DNA of 64,000 nt from Amblyomma americanum (Eukaryota; Arthropoda; Arachnida; Ixodida; Ixodidae). Position 1 is the first letter of the stretch; each line of letters begins with the position of its first letter. Positions 34,707 to 47,391 of this stretch are shown here, piece by piece. Both the position numbers and the translations under genes were made by a program. Location: contig NC_135505.1 of NCBI RefSeq assembly GCF_052857255.1, forward strand, positions 43,168,520-43,232,519, written 5' to 3'. The notes under the pieces were generated by a model. That model did not search any database, had not been told where the DNA came from, and worked only from the letters and a program-made list of their open reading frames with translations.

Positions 34707-36399
34707 CTGTAAGTATATGACCAATGATAGCCTTCGCCAGGCAGGAAGAAAGCTACTTTTTTATGAAGACTCGATTGGAATCCGCACAAGTTGTTGCCTG
34801 AAATGATTATCGGTAAGACTTCCAGGTATTTATAGCAAAGCCATGCCAAAGTTCTATTCTGAGAAACGACAAAATATACGTTTATTTCTCCGCTTAAAAA
34901 GAAAAAAAAATGAAGCGATTTGAAATCATGCATTAAATTGACTCAGCAATAAATTCTTTTCTTTGTAGAAGGAAATCTCTGGAAAGGTGAAAATGCTCAC
35001 GCAGCGTGCAGCGCAGACTGCCAGCTATATTAGGTTCTCTAATTAACACATGGTCTTGTATCGAATAAAACATCGTAGCCGATAAAAATGTTGCAGCTCG
35101 TAGCTCACAACGATCATTTGCACTTGTCTGTCATTATGCCACTTGACATTTGCGGCATGCGACATTTTCGAACTGTCGCGATGACATTTCTCCGAGAAGC
35201 AGAAATGACTGCATGGCATCGCTGTGCCAAGTGTTAATGTCTGCCAAGAAGTGTGTTTTATTCGCATTTTTAACTACACAAACATGTTAAACTAGGCGAA
35301 GGGCATTCCTTTCAGCCAAGTATGTGTTCGGTATTTTCAACAAGAGGAATTGGAGAAGCGGGGCGACAGACAGATGTCGCGCCATGTCAGATGATGATGC
35401 AAAAAATGTTGAGTACTTGCAGCGATTTGTTGAAAAACAAATTTTCACGATCGTGGGGCAAAGTTTTTAGAGTTGTGCTTAGGTCGCGTATGTTTTTAAA
35501 ACCCTACGTGCCTCAGACAAATCGGTTTCTCTTATGATCTGAACATTTCGCTTCCATCCACTCCTTTCTGCGCATTCTGGCTGTTTTCTGTCGCAGACAC
35601 CGAATTCGTAAAACATTCCATGCGCTGAACCCCCATGCTTGATTCTTCATGAAGCACATTTAATCAGTGGCCATATCAGTTACTCAGTGCCTTGAAGTGC
35701 GTGCCGATGAACTCAACTTAAGCCGATTTTACTCGGCATTTACTAAGCATAAGGGCACAGTGAAACGGAACAGTACGCTTAAGATCACATTTGAACAAGT
35801 GAAGGACATGGGCTTTCCGGAGGTTGAACACAAGTGTAACCTGAAAGAGCTCATAATTTTTTGTATTGAACATTAAGACTGTAAAATTCGTCCCACATCC
35901 GTATATTTTATAAAAACCAAATTTTCAGTGTTCTGAGGCATTATTGCTGACACTTTCGAATACATTTGCAGATATGCGTTCTCGATTGAAGATAGCGAGC
36001 GAACATCAGCTGCCTCAGCTTGATATTATGATAAATCAACGGTGCAGTAGCAGCCAAGCCACTTCTGCATTATAAAAGATAGCAGTAAAGAAAAGAACTA
36101 CACTTAGTTCACCAACACAGAATAAGTCACGCTATTTAGAATTGTCGCGTCACTCTCTATGACATGAAATTCTATTGACTATATTATTTTACAACATTGC
36201 AGGCCGCCGCGGCTGGCGACGTTACGAGAGGAGCGTCTTTTCTCAACTCTTAAACATAGCGACATCAGGACATTCAAGAGAAGAAGGCAGGAAGGCAGTT
36301 CCGGTACTCAATAGTGAAATGAACTGAATAATTTTTGAAGTAGTTCGGTCCTTGCAAGACCCAAAAGCATTGCTTTCGAATAGTTGTGGATTTACAAAT

Positions 36400-36740
36400 A
36401 TTTTGGTGCGCAAAAACTAAAAAAATTGTTGCTGGGGAAAGGAAATGGCGCAGTATCTGTCTCGTATATCGTTGGACACCTGAACCGCGCCGTAAGGGAA
36501 GAGATAAAGGAGAGACTGAGAGGATAAAGAGGTGCCATAGTGGAGGGCTCCGGAATAATTTCGACCACCTGGGGATCTTTAACGTGCACTGATATCGCAC
36601 AGCACACGGAAGCCCATTGCATTTCGCCTGCATCGAAACGCTGCCGCGGTGGTCCGGTTCGAACCCGGGTAATCCGGATCAGTAGCCCTGGCAACGTCTT
36701 TGGCATAGAAAGGATCTCACACGGTGCTTAACGGGCCGTA
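36400..36740 (-). repeat. tRNA-derived SINE in duplication unit 1
   Basis: On the minus strand it has head gggttcgaaccggaccacc, body gcgtttcgatgcaggcgaa and gtgcacgttaaagatccc, then a T/C-rich and unique tail ending near aacaatttttttagttt. It is the best-preserved copy of the family seen at 1288. Open frames in it are spurious. Confidence 0.85.
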
Positions 36741-37929
36741 TTGGAATCGTTTGCTTTCCTGGTGTGCACTCCCTATAGCTCCCCAGTGGCGCGGTTAGCC
36801 GCTATTATTGAACGAAGGCAGAAAGAAACGCCTATTCTCCTCATCTTCACCGAACGAAAAGTCAATACTAAATATTCTTGGTTTTCTTCTCTGCCTTCTA
36901 TAGAGGCTAATGGGGGGAAAATACCAAGTCTTTGTCCACCCTAAGGAAAGAGCCGTATTTTGTGTGTTTTTGATGATTCCTTTTAGTGCAGCCTTGACAT
37001 TTAACATTTAATGCAAATAGACAAAATGTATCCGATTATATAATGGCGTAAAACTGAGGTTTGTTAATATGCTACTTCTTCTGCTATCCTTTTTTTCTGA
37101 GACCAAGGCTTTTTAACATTTTAGGAATGCTCTTAAAATATCCTTGAAAAACTCTCTTTTTCTATAAAGCTTGAAAAAATAAGGAAATAAATCAAAGTTT
37201 GAGCTTCTGCTGTTTCCCAGCTACAAAACAATATTTTAGACAATATAGCTGGGCGCACTCTTGAGAGAAGCAGGCAAACGAACCCTTCAGAGTGCAAGCG
37301 GTATCAAATCTTCCAAAATTTGGTAATGCATCGTTCTGCTAATCCTCTTGAAGATTTTGTCCAATTTTCACTTTACCGCGCCCCACCATTTAAAAAAATC
37401 TACATCAGGAAGTTCCTCTTTCTGAATAATTGTTCTTCTGCATAAATCATTATTATGCACATCTGCTTTATAGACAACTTTGTTTAGGAAACACAGCTTC
37501 CATTTAAGGAAGGTATAATCGTACTGAACTGAAGTAGTAGGGCACGGCATACACAACTTAATATAACTGTTGCTAACAAACGGGCAAAAACCTCAGTCAG
37601 AACCAGCATGCAAGTAATACAGCACACATCTTGTTTTTCTCATCATTTAATAATTTCTACACACTCCAAATTTGAAGTTCAACATGATGGCAAGAAGCTT
37701 ACAAACAACTGTAGTGACATACAGCTCAAGAACAGAGCTGCAAATGGCATCGAAGGCATTTGCAATCCAAACAACTTCGGACCAGTGCGACTGTTTGTGT
37801 TTTAATTATTCAAATATATTGCAGAGTAGGTTGACTCCAAGCAGGAGTGAGTTCAATGAACAAAGTACAGGCATCCAAATAACACAAGCAGCAACAGTAA
37901 AAAGTACATCAAATCAAGATATTAACACT

Positions 37930-38060
37930 ACTCGAAGGACCAGCCATAGTAAGGAGCACTCCTTACAGGCTGTTTTTGCTAAAACAAACGCATTTAAGTA
38001 CAATTTCTTCCCTCAAACAATAGCGGATTAGGATTTACTCCCTGACTCGATTGTTTAAAT
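37930..38060 (+). repeat. LINE C-terminal scrap in unit 1
   Basis: A short frame ends NAFKYNFFPQTIAD followed by LLPDSIV after a stop, resembling the S-F-F-P-R-T-I-x-x-W-N-x-L-P motif at the C-terminus of Jockey/CR1-type RT proteins. A possible 3' UTR follows. Repeated in unit 2 at about 42400-42530. Confidence 0.5.
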
Positions 38061-38383
38061 AAATAAATAAATTCTTTTATTTCAGCATCAGACGAAACAC
38101 AGAGCCTGATGCAGGGGCAGAAGCTAAAGGCTGGTGGTGCCTGACGAGGCCTCTGACCATAGACAATCCACAGCGGTACACATCCAATACAAATCTTTGA
38201 ACAAAAAATAAAATGTGCCTCCTGTAATCAAAAAATATAAAAAATACAGCATTTGACACTTGTACAAAAACGTTTTGCATATAGTGCTGCACACAACACA
38301 AATGACACATAACAAATCACCCATAAAAGGACGCTACGCAAATTACATGAATAAATCATCACAAATAGCTGTTGTACAAAATA

Positions 38384-38387
<4 letters not shown>

Positions 38388-38445
<58 letters not shown>
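38388..38445. repeat. (TA)n microsatellite, unit 1
   Basis: A pure TA run of about 58 bases at the 3' end of the minus-strand LINE fragment. The unit 2 counterpart (42851-42889) is about 20 bases shorter. Confidence 0.95.
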
Positions 38446-38447
<2 letters not shown>

Positions 38448-39604
38448 CAATGAAACTGAAAAATATTGCTTGAAACGACACAAATAAGACCAATTTAGAG
38501 TCATTTTGTGTTAAACACAGTTTTTTTTTTTGTGAGACGACAGTAAAACGTGAAAAATACTATTCAATTATGGCTATACTTAAATTGACAAGATAACAAT
38601 AGCTTCATAAGTTGGCGTTTAAATGAATTTAATTTGCATTCAAAGTTTAGCTTGCATTCAAGTTTCTTTTAGATTGCAGGTATTTGATAGGCCATTGTTA
38701 GTCCTTCTATATTTGGTTCGGATTTTTGTGTTCGATACTTTCGGTGCCTCAAAAGGTATTCAGCGTTTTCGGAGTCAATAAATTTCGTACAGTTTCTTCT
38801 GATGTATTAATTGCAGTGCTTATAAATAATATAACCGGTCTGTCTTTAGGATGCCGTGTTTCTTAAACAGAGGAGCAGTTCTTAAGTCCTGTGCATTGCC
38901 AAGGTAAGATTCAAAGCAGCGCAAGATTTTCTTCAAAGTGATAAGCTAAGTATAATTGTATTGTATAGTTGTGCCACAACCATTAAGCCGTAGGTTAATT
39001 TGGAATAAAAAGTGAATAATAAATGTTCTTTTTAGCCAGAGAGGTGTGAGCGCAGATATTCTACGAAGACATCCTACTGTGCGGGCAAGTTCTACACTAA
39101 TATTTCTTACGTGTAAAGACCAGCTCAATTCTTCTTGAAACCAAGCCACAAAAATTTTTGTGTCTTAACTTGTCTTATAAAGGTGTTCTAAAATTTCACG
39201 TTAAGTTTGCGGTGTAGAGGTTTGTTGGCATGACGAAATATGACATATGTTGTTTTTGAGGCGTTTAATCCTAACTTGTTTCTGCGTAACCAGTTTGAAA
39301 GATGCACAAGGTAGTCATTTACAGAGGATTCTAGTGTCAGTAGATTCATACTTGACAGCGCAAAAAAAACGAGGACAAAAGCGAACGAGGAGACACAACA
39401 CAAGCGCTTGTGTTGTGTCTCCTCGTTCACTTTTGTCCTCGTTTTTTTGCGCTGTCAAGTATGAATCCACACCACCTAGCCCAACTTTCTGTTCTTGTCA
39501 GTAGATTATGCGAAGAGAACACATTAGTATCATCAGCATATATTATGGTTTGAGCAGAACTATCTATTTTGACTATGTCATTGATATATGCAAGAAATAC
39601 TAAT
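38446..39604 (-). pseudogene. CR1/L2-like LINE 3' part in unit 1
   Basis: This is the duplicated 3' part of the LINE whose longer copy is 42890-46261. It carries the catalytic box (YADDTNV, near 39555-39535), the block NWLRRNKLGLNASKTTYVIF, a thumb piece (WFQEELSWSLHVRNISVE) and the 3' UTR ending at (TA)n. It is cut off at 39604, inside the RT, by the duplication junction, and interrupted at 39347 by a palindromic element. Confidence 0.8.
39347..39495. mobile_element. 149-bp palindromic element with 12-bp target duplication
   Basis: A near-perfect palindrome of 117 bases (39347-39463, centred on aagcgctt at 39405) is followed by a 32-base unique tail (aatccacaccacctagccca and 12 more). The 12-mer tgtcagtagatt flanks it at 39335-39346 and 39496-39507. 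Unit 2 has the uninterrupted empty site near 43785-43796, proving a discrete insertion. The arms contain AGACACAACAC and its complement, also found in the element at 53433. No coding capacity. Confidence 0.9.
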
Positions 39605-39609
39605 ATTGA
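39605..39609. other. 5-base filler at duplication junction
   Basis: The bases attga lie between the end of unit 1 and the start of unit 2 and match neither flank, a typical end-joining scar. Confidence 0.7.
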
Positions 39610-40869
39610 ATCGAATAAAACATCGTAGCCGATAAAAATGTTGCAGCTGGTAGCTCATAACGATCATTTGCACTTGTCTGTCATTATGCCACTTGACATT
39701 TGCGGCATGCGACATTTCCGAAATGTCGCGGTGACATTTCTCCGAGAAGCAGAAATGACTGCATGGCGTCGCTGTGCCAAGTGTTAATGTCTGCCGAGAA
39801 CTGTATTTTATTCGCATTTTTAACTACACAAACATGTTAAACTAGGCGAAGGGCATTCCTTTCAGCCAAGTATGTGTTCGGTATTTTCAACAAGAGGAAT
39901 TGGAGAAGCGGGGCGACAGACAGATGTCGCGCCATGTCAGATGATGATGCATAAAATGTAGAGTACTTCCAGCGATTATTTGTAAAACAATTTTCACGAT
40001 CGTGGGGCAAAGTTTTTAGAGTTGTGCTTTGGTCGCGTATGTTTTTAAAACCCTACGTGCCTCAGACAAATCGGTTTCTCTTATGATCTGAACATTTCGC
40101 TTCCATCCACTCCTTTCTGCGCATTCTGGCTGTTTTCTGTCGCAGACACCGAATTCGTAAAACATTCCATGCGCTGAACCCCCATGCTTGATTCTTCATG
40201 AAGCACATTTAATCAGTGGCCATATCACTTACTCAGTGCCTTGAAGTGCGTGCCAATGAACTCAACTTAAGCCGATTTTACTCGGCATTTACAAAGCATA
40301 AGGGCATAGTGAAACGGAACAGTACGCTTAAGATCACATTTGAACAAGTGAAGGACACGGGCTTTCCGGAGGTTGAACACAAGTATAACCTGAAAGAGCT
40401 CATAATTTTTTGTATTGAACTTTAAGACTGTAAAGTTCCTCCCACATCCGTATATTTTATAAAAACCAAATTTTCAGTGTTCTTGAGGCATCAATGCTGA
40501 CACTTTCGAATACATTTGCTGATATGCGTTCTCGATTGAAGATAGCGAGCGAACATCAGCTGCCTCAGCTTGATATTATGATAAATCAACCGTGCAGTCA
40601 CGCTATTTCGCATTGTCGCGTCACTCTCTATGACATGAAATTCTATTTACTATTTTATTTTACAACATTGCAGGCTGCCGCGGCTGGCGACGTTACGAGA
40701 GGAGCGTCTTTTCTCAGCGCTTAAACATAGCGACATCAGGGCATTCAAGAGATGAAGGCAGGAAGGCAGTTCCAGTGCTCAATAGTGAAATGAACTGAAT
40801 AATTTTTGAAGTAGTTCGGTCCTTGCAAGACCCAAAAGCATTGCTTTCGAATATTTGTGGATTTACAAT

Positions 40870-41211
40870 TATTTTGGTGCTCAAAAACTAAAAAAATTGT
40901 TGCTGGGGAAAGGAAATGGGCCAGTATCGGTCTCGTATATCGTTGGACACCTGAACAGCGCCGTAAGGGAAGAGATAAAGGAGAGACTGAGAGAAAAAAG
41001 AGGTGCCATAGTGGAGGGCTCCGGAATAATTTCGACCACCTGGGGATCTTTAACGTGCACTGATATCGCACAGCACACGGAAGCCCATTGCATTTCGCCT
41101 GCATCGAAACGCTGCCGCGGTGGTCCGGTTCGAACCCGGGTAATCCGGATCAGTAGCCCTGGCAACGTCTTTGGCATAGAAAGGATCTCACACGGTGCTT
41201 AACGGGCCGTA
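40870..41211 (-). repeat. tRNA-derived SINE in duplication unit 2
   Basis: Counterpart of 36400-36740, with the same head, body and tail and a few substitutions. Confidence 0.85.
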
Positions 41212-42846
41212 TTGGAATCGTTTGCTTTCCTGGTGTGCACTCCCTATAGCTCCCCAGTGGCGCGGTTAGCCGCTATTATTGAACGAAGACAGAAAGAAAA
41301 GCCTATTCTCCTCATCTTCACCGAACGAAAAGTCAATACTAAATATTCTTGGTTTTCTTCCCTACCTTCTATAGAGGCTAATAGGGGAAAAATACCAACT
41401 CTTTGTCCACCCTAAGGAAAGAGCCGTATTTTGTGCGTTTTTGATGATTCCTTTTAGTGCAGCCTTGACATTTAACATTTAATGCAAATAGACAAAATGT
41501 ATCCGATTATGTAATGGCGTAAAAATGAGGTTTGTTATTATGCTACTTCTTCTGCTATCATTTTTTCTGAGACCAAGGCTTTTTACCATTTTAAGAAATG
41601 CTCTTAAAATATCCTTGAAAAACTCTTTTTCTATAAAGCTTGAAAAAATAAGGAAATAAATCAAAGTTTGAGCTTCTGCTGTTTCCCAGCTACAAAACAA
41701 TATTTTAGACAATATAGCTGGGCGCACTCTTGAGAGAAGCAGGCAAACGAACCCTTCAGAGTGCAAGCGGTATCAAATCTTCCAAAATTCGGTAATGCAT
41801 CGTTCTGCTAATGCTCTTGAAGATTTTGTCTAATTTTCACTTTACCGTACCCCACCATTTAAAAAAATCTACATTAGGAAGTTCTTCTTTCTGAATAATT
41901 GTTCTTCTACATAAATCATTATTATGCACATCTGCTTTATAGACAATTTTGCTTAGGAAACACAGCTTCCATATTAAGAAGGTATAATCGTACTGAACTG
42001 AAGTAGTAGGGCACGGCATACACAACTTAATATAACTGTCGCTAACAAACGGGCAAAAACCTCAGTCAGAACCAGCATGCAAGAAATACAGCACACATCT
42101 TGTTTTTCTCATCATGTAATATTTTCTACAGACTCCAAATTTGAAGTTCAACATGATGGCAAGAAGCTTACAAAGAACTGTAGTGACATACAGCTCAAGA
42201 ACAGAGCTGCAAATGGCATCGAAGGCATTTGCAATCCAAATAACCTCGGACCAGTGTGACTGTTTGTGTTTTAATTATTTAAATATATTGCAGAGTAGGT
42301 TGACTCCAAGCAGGAGTGAGTTCAATGAAAAAAGTACAGGCATCCAAATAATACAAGCAGCAACAGTAAAAATACATGAAATCAAGATATTAACACTACT
42401 CGAAGGACAAGCCATAGTAACGAGCACTTCTTACAGGCTGTTCTTGCTAAAACAAACGCATTTAAGTACAATTTCTTCCCTCAAACAATAGCGCATTGGA
42501 ATTTACTCCCTGACTCGACTGTTTAAATAAGTAAATAAATTCTTTTATTTCAGCATCAGACGAAACACAGAGCCTGATGCAGGGGCAGAAGCTAAAGGCT
42601 AGTGGTGCCTGACGAGGCCTCTGACCATATACAATCCACAGCGGTACACATACAATACAAATTTTTGAACAAAAAATAAAATGTGCCTCCTGTAATCACA
42701 AAATATAAAATATACAGCATTTGACACTTGTACAAAAACGTTTTGCATATACTGTTGCACACAAATGACACATAAGAAATCAACCATAAAAGGACGCTAC
42801 GCAAATTACATGAATAAATCATCGCAAATAGCTGTTGTACAAAATA

Positions 42847-42850
<4 letters not shown>

Positions 42851-42889
<39 letters not shown>
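42851..42889. repeat. (TA)n microsatellite, unit 2
   Basis: A pure TA run of about 39 bases at the LINE 3' end. Confidence 0.95.
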
Positions 42890-42890
<1 letters not shown>

Positions 42891-45800
42891 CAATGAAACT
42901 GAAAAATTATGCTTGAAACGACACAAATAAGACCAAGTTACAGTCATTTTGCGTTATACACAGTTTTTTTTTTGTGAGACGACAGTAAAACGTGAAAAAT
43001 ACTATTCAGTTATGGCTGTACTTAAATTGACAAGATAACAATAGCCCCATAAGTTGGCGTTTAAATGATTTTAATTTGCATTCAAAGTTTAGCTTACATT
43101 CAAATTTGTTTAAGATTGCAGGTATTTGATACGCCATTGTTAGTCCTTCTATATTTGGTTCGGATTTTTGTGTTCGATGTTTTCGGTGCCTCAAAAGGTA
43201 TTCAGCGTTTTCGGAGTCGATAATTCCGTACAGTTTCTTCTGATATATTAATTGCAGTGCTTTTAAATTATATAACCGGTCTGTCTTTAGGATGCCGTGT
43301 TCTTAAACAGAGGAGCAGTTTTTAAGTCCTGTGCATTGCCATGGTAAGATTCAAAGCAGCGCAAGATTTTCTTCTTCAAAGTGATAAGCTAAGTATAATT
43401 GTATTGTGTAGTTGTGCCCCAACCATAAAGCTGTAGGTTAATTTGGAATAAAAAGTGAATAATAAATGTTCTTTTTAGCCAGAGAGGTGTGAGTGCAGAT
43501 ATTCTACAAAGACATCCTACTGTGCGGGCAAGTTCTACACTTAGGTTTCTTACGTGTAAAGACCAGCTCAAGTCTTCCTGAAACCAAACCACAAAAATTT
43601 TTGTATCTTAACTTGCCTTATAAAGGTGTTCTAAAATTTCACGTTAAGTTTGCGGTGTAGGGGTTTGTTGGCATGACGAAATATGACATATGTTGTTTTT
43701 GAGGCGTTTAATCCTAACTCTTTTCTGAGTAACCAGTTTGAAAGATGCACAAGGTAGTCATTTACACAGGATTCTAGTGTCAGTAGATTATGTGAAGAGA
43801 AGACATTAGTATCATCAGCATACATTATGGTTTGAGCAGAACTATCTATTTTGACTATGCCATTGATATATGCAAGAAATACTAATGGGCCCAACAATGA
43901 TCATTGTGGTACTCCTTGTTTTCGCTTCGTGAGTGTTGATACCGCATCAATAATTTTTACCAACTGATAACGATCATTCAGAGAGCTATTTAGAAGAACT
44001 AGCACAATACCTCAGACACCGTATCTTGATAATTTTTTGTTTAATAAATCGAACTGTGTGGAATAAAAAGCTTTCTGAATGTCTAAAAACAAACCTGGTG
44101 TATATTTTCTACATTCCATGTTTTCATTTATCCTGTCTTTGATGTGTACGAGAGCGTGTTCTGTCGACTGATACTTGCGAAAGTCATATTGACATTGAGT
44201 TATCACTTGATACTTTTCAAAAAAATGAAACTAGTCTTTAATGGATGACGCTTTCAAATATTTTGGATATTGAACAGAGTACTGAAATAGGTCGGTAGTT
44301 AGATAAAGTATTTGTATCACCTCCTTTGAAGATTGCAGTGCATTTCGCGATTTTTAATTGTTTTGTAAATACACCTGTTCTTAGAGTGAGCTTACTTATG
44401 TGGCTGAGAACTTCACGAATCAAAGGCGATATTAATTTTATTTTCATTTGGACGAAGTTCGTCTACCCCTGGAGATATATTATTTTTAAGCTTGCCGATT
44501 ATACCCGAAGTTTCACTTGTATCAGTAGGCCTCAGGAAAAGAGAGTGACTCAATATTGTGTCCACTGGCATACTGTCATCGCGGACAGTTGCACTCATGA
44601 TATTGTAGGAGAAAGCATCGACAAAATGTGTGTTCATTGCATCAGCTAGCCGTTCACCAATAAGTGTTTTACCCTCGACTACGAGCTGCGTAATCCTATC
44701 CCTGGTTTTTTCTGCTTAAAGTAAGCGAGTTTAAAACCTCCCATATTCGTCGCTGAATATTATATATGCTCTCCAAAAGGTTCTGGTAGTAGTATTTTAT
44801 GACTTTTTTTAATTCGGCCGTTAAAGAATTCCGGTACTTCTTAAATTCTGCCAATGTATTTGGATCTCGTGGACGAGTAAAATCATGGAATAACTTATTT
44901 TTTATTTTGATATGGTGATAAAGCTCCGAATTAACACAAGGTTTCTTGTGCTTTCTTCTATTACGGCCGAGTGGTTGTAATACAAAAATTTCGGCACTGT
45001 ATGAAGCGCGAAGTAAAGAAAAGAATTTCTCGTAGGCGCTTTCTGCATTCTACTTGTTGTATACCTCACTCCCATTAATCAGACTGACCAAGTAGAAAAA
45101 TTTGTTTTGCGTTTCAAGCTTTATGGCTCGCCTACCTTGTCTCTTATTATTGTGCTTGTCATAGCGCTCTGTAATTGAAAAAAGGAAAAACTGGCAGATG
45201 ATCGCTAAGTTCTTACGAAAATATTCTACTGCTGATGTCATGTGGACTGAAGTTTGTTATGCAAACATCCAGAACAGTGGAAGTCTGTTTTGTGAGTCAT
45301 GCTGGCTAACTTATATGGTTTGCGAAGCCATACGTAGTTAAGAGTGTCTCAAAATTTTCTGTGTAAGGATCACTAGAATTTATGTCAATATTGATGTCCC
45401 CAATAATAATGCAAGATCCGTTTGAAAAGACAGGGGAAGCCAACTGTAAGTACACAAACTCTACGAAACGACCTTAGTGCCCTAGCGGAGGACGGTAAAG
45501 TGCGATCACCACTATGTTATCGATACGCAAGCACAAACGTTGAAAATCGGCATTCGATAGCGAGAAATCACTGAAACAGTTCATAGGGAAAGGTATTCCT
45601 AAAGTAAACAGCCAGCCCTCCATCCTTCTTTTCCCTACGACCGATAACTTTGAAAGTTTGATGTTGTGTCATTGTCTGAAAACCATGTTTCAGTAGAGGC
45701 TAGAATATCGAAGTCAACTGACAACGAATGCAAAAAAATAGAAATGTCTGCCTTTCGTCGAATGCTTCTATAGTTTGCATGTAATGCAGAGAAAAACTTG

Positions 45801-46261
45801 CCACAAGAGAACGCACGATTAAAAACATAAACTGCGTAGTATCTGCAGTTATCATCTGGGTTCATCATCATGAAAAAAGAAAGGCAATTAAGTCACAATT
45901 ATTTCACAGTAATTATGTCGGAGTCTTCATATTTACGTAAAAGCACCTTGCCTCCAGTCGTCCAGACAAATTTCCATTTGGCATTCTCTTTCCTTTTAAT
46001 TGCACTCGAAAGAAGTGCCTTGTTTTTTAGAGTCAAGTCCACGTTCACAAAAACCGGGAGTGTTCCTTCAAGACTAAGCATTAAGCTGTCTACTTTATTT
46101 TTTCTGTACTTTGACAACAACTCATTCCGCTGATTACAGCTCACAAAGCGAGCAACTAGGTTCTTGACATCTGCGTTAAATGTACGCACACAGTGACATG
46201 TGTCAATGTCAACCATGGTGTCAATTGTTACCCCTACACTTTCGCCTATTTTGCTTGTCAT
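42890..46261 (-). pseudogene. Nearly complete CR1/L2-like LINE (ORF1 end and ORF2)
   Basis: Minus strand. The frame 46261-45899 is the C-terminal part of an ORF1 with a KWKFVWTTGGKVLLRKYEDS ending, typical of RNA-binding ORF1 proteins. ORF2 starts in 45871-45635 (ALHANYRSIRRKADI, ILASTETWFSDND: endonuclease) and continues through IIIGDINIDINS near 45400. Next come the linker (NNISPGVDELRPN), the RT palm (SNYRPISVLCSISKIFE, FLDIQKAFYSTQFDLL) and an intact catalytic box (MYADDTNVF) in 43897-43631. Thumb and C-terminal pieces follow to about 43006. Several stops and shifts break it, so it is inactive, but its full domain order shows a nearly full-length insertion. Confidence 0.85.
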
Positions 46262-46607
46262 TGCAAGCGGGTCCTTTCCATCTGGGACGCCCTAAACCTC
46301 TAGGTTGTCCAGGCGCTGGTATTGCTCGCGCTCTTCACATCTTTTTGATACTCGGGCGTTTTCGCCTTTCAGTTTAGTGTTCTGTCTCTCCTCTCATAGA
46401 ACAGTCACTAAATACTTTTTTGCTGCACTAAATGGAAGTGACTCTCCTGTATTCAATTTTTCAGCATGTATTTCTGTTTGTTTTGTAGTATTTTGGAATG
46501 AAATAAAATAATAAAATATTTACTACCTGTTTACACTTGGTATTCTGAGGCCCGACTGGGAACAGTTGGGGATAAGAGTTAATGCATAATACCTAAATAA
46601 TCTGTAA
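46262..46607. other. No gene recognised
   Basis: Probably the decayed 5' part of the LINE ORF1 and flanking DNA; no motif is clear. Confidence 0.35.
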
Positions 46608-47391
46608 TTAGCTGATGACATTGCCATGCTGAGTCACTTCTCTCGAGATGAATTGCAAAGCATGATCAATGATTTAGACAGGCAGAGCAAAATGGTGGGT
46701 CTAAATATTAACATCCAGGAAACCAAAGTAATGCTCAACAGCCTAGCAAGAGAACAGTAGTTTACAATTAGAAGCGAGGTGTTGGAAGTGGTAAAAATAC
46801 GTCAACTTAGGGCAGGTAGTGACAGCTGATTCGCATGATGAGATGGAAATAACTAGAAGAATAAGATTGGTGTTAAGCGCATATGGCAGGTTCTCTCAGA
46901 TCATGAATAGCAGTTTACCAATATCCCTCAAGAGAAAAGTGTACGACAGCTGTATCCTACCGGTACTCATCTAGGCGGCAGAAACCTGGAGGCTAACGAA
47001 AAGGGTCCAGCTTAAGTTAAGGAGAACGCAGCGAGCCATGGAAAGAAAAATGGTAGGTGTAACGTTAAAAGACCAGAAGCGGGCGGAGTGCGCGAGCGAA
47101 CTAACGCAGGTTAATGACATCCAAGTCGAAATCAAGAGGAAGAAGTGGGCTTGGGCAGGGCATGTGATGCTAAGGCAAGACAACCGCTGGTCCTTAAGTT
47201 TAACGGAGTGGATTCCAAGAGAAGGCAAGGGTAGCAGGGGCGACAGAAGGTTAGGTGGGCGGATGAGATTACGAAGTTCGCTGACATAAGGTGGGCGCAG
47301 CTGGCAAAGGACCGGGTTAATTTCAGAGACATGAGAGAGGCCTGAGCCCTGCAGTGGGTGTAATCACCCTGATGATGACGATGATGACCTT
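46608..47391 (+). pseudogene. RTE-type LINE 3' end
   Basis: Starts at the catalytic box (LADDIAMLSH) and continues with GLNINIQETKVMLNSL, PISLKRKVYDSCILPVLI, ETWRLTKRVQLKLRRTQRAM, and the frame 47038-47289 with KKWAWAGHVMLRQDNRWS and a GDRRLGGRMR block. This is the standard RTE C-terminal order (Y-G-x-E-T-W, R-A-M-E-R, W-A-G-H, R-x-x-G-R). It ends in a GAT-triplet tail (47372-47389) like the insert at 18716. 5'-truncated with in-frame stops. Confidence 0.88.

Larger units (their letters stand above)
35060..39604. repeat. Tandem segmental duplication, unit 1
   Basis: The sequence from atcgaataaaacatcgtagc to gaaatactaat is repeated immediately to the right as 39610-43886 with high similarity. 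It carries an extra 79 bases near 36040-36120 and a longer (TA)n run than unit 2, plus the palindromic insertion at 39347. Contents: unknown sequence, a minus-strand SINE, a LINE C-terminal scrap, (TA)n, and the 3' part of a minus-strand LINE. Confidence 0.95.
39610..43886. repeat. Tandem segmental duplication, unit 2
   Basis: The second copy of the duplicated block. At 43886 it passes without a break into the rest of the LINE, so this copy (not unit 1) keeps the original right-hand context. Unit 2 lacks the palindromic element and the 79-base segment. Confidence 0.95.

Noticed and set aside
35667..35876. A 69-codon frame conserved in both duplication units (and at 40216-40425)
   Set aside because: The two copies differ mostly at amino-acid-changing sites and have no domain. 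Conservation is explained by the recent duplication.
36386..36733. Several open frames repeated at 40855-41202
   Set aside because: They lie within a SINE and its tail on both strands. Their presence in both units reflects the duplication.
37368..37556. Minus-strand frame with a plausible acceptor and donor (also 41837-42025)
   Set aside because: The two copies show amino-acid-changing differences at many sites and no family match, so I did not call an exon.
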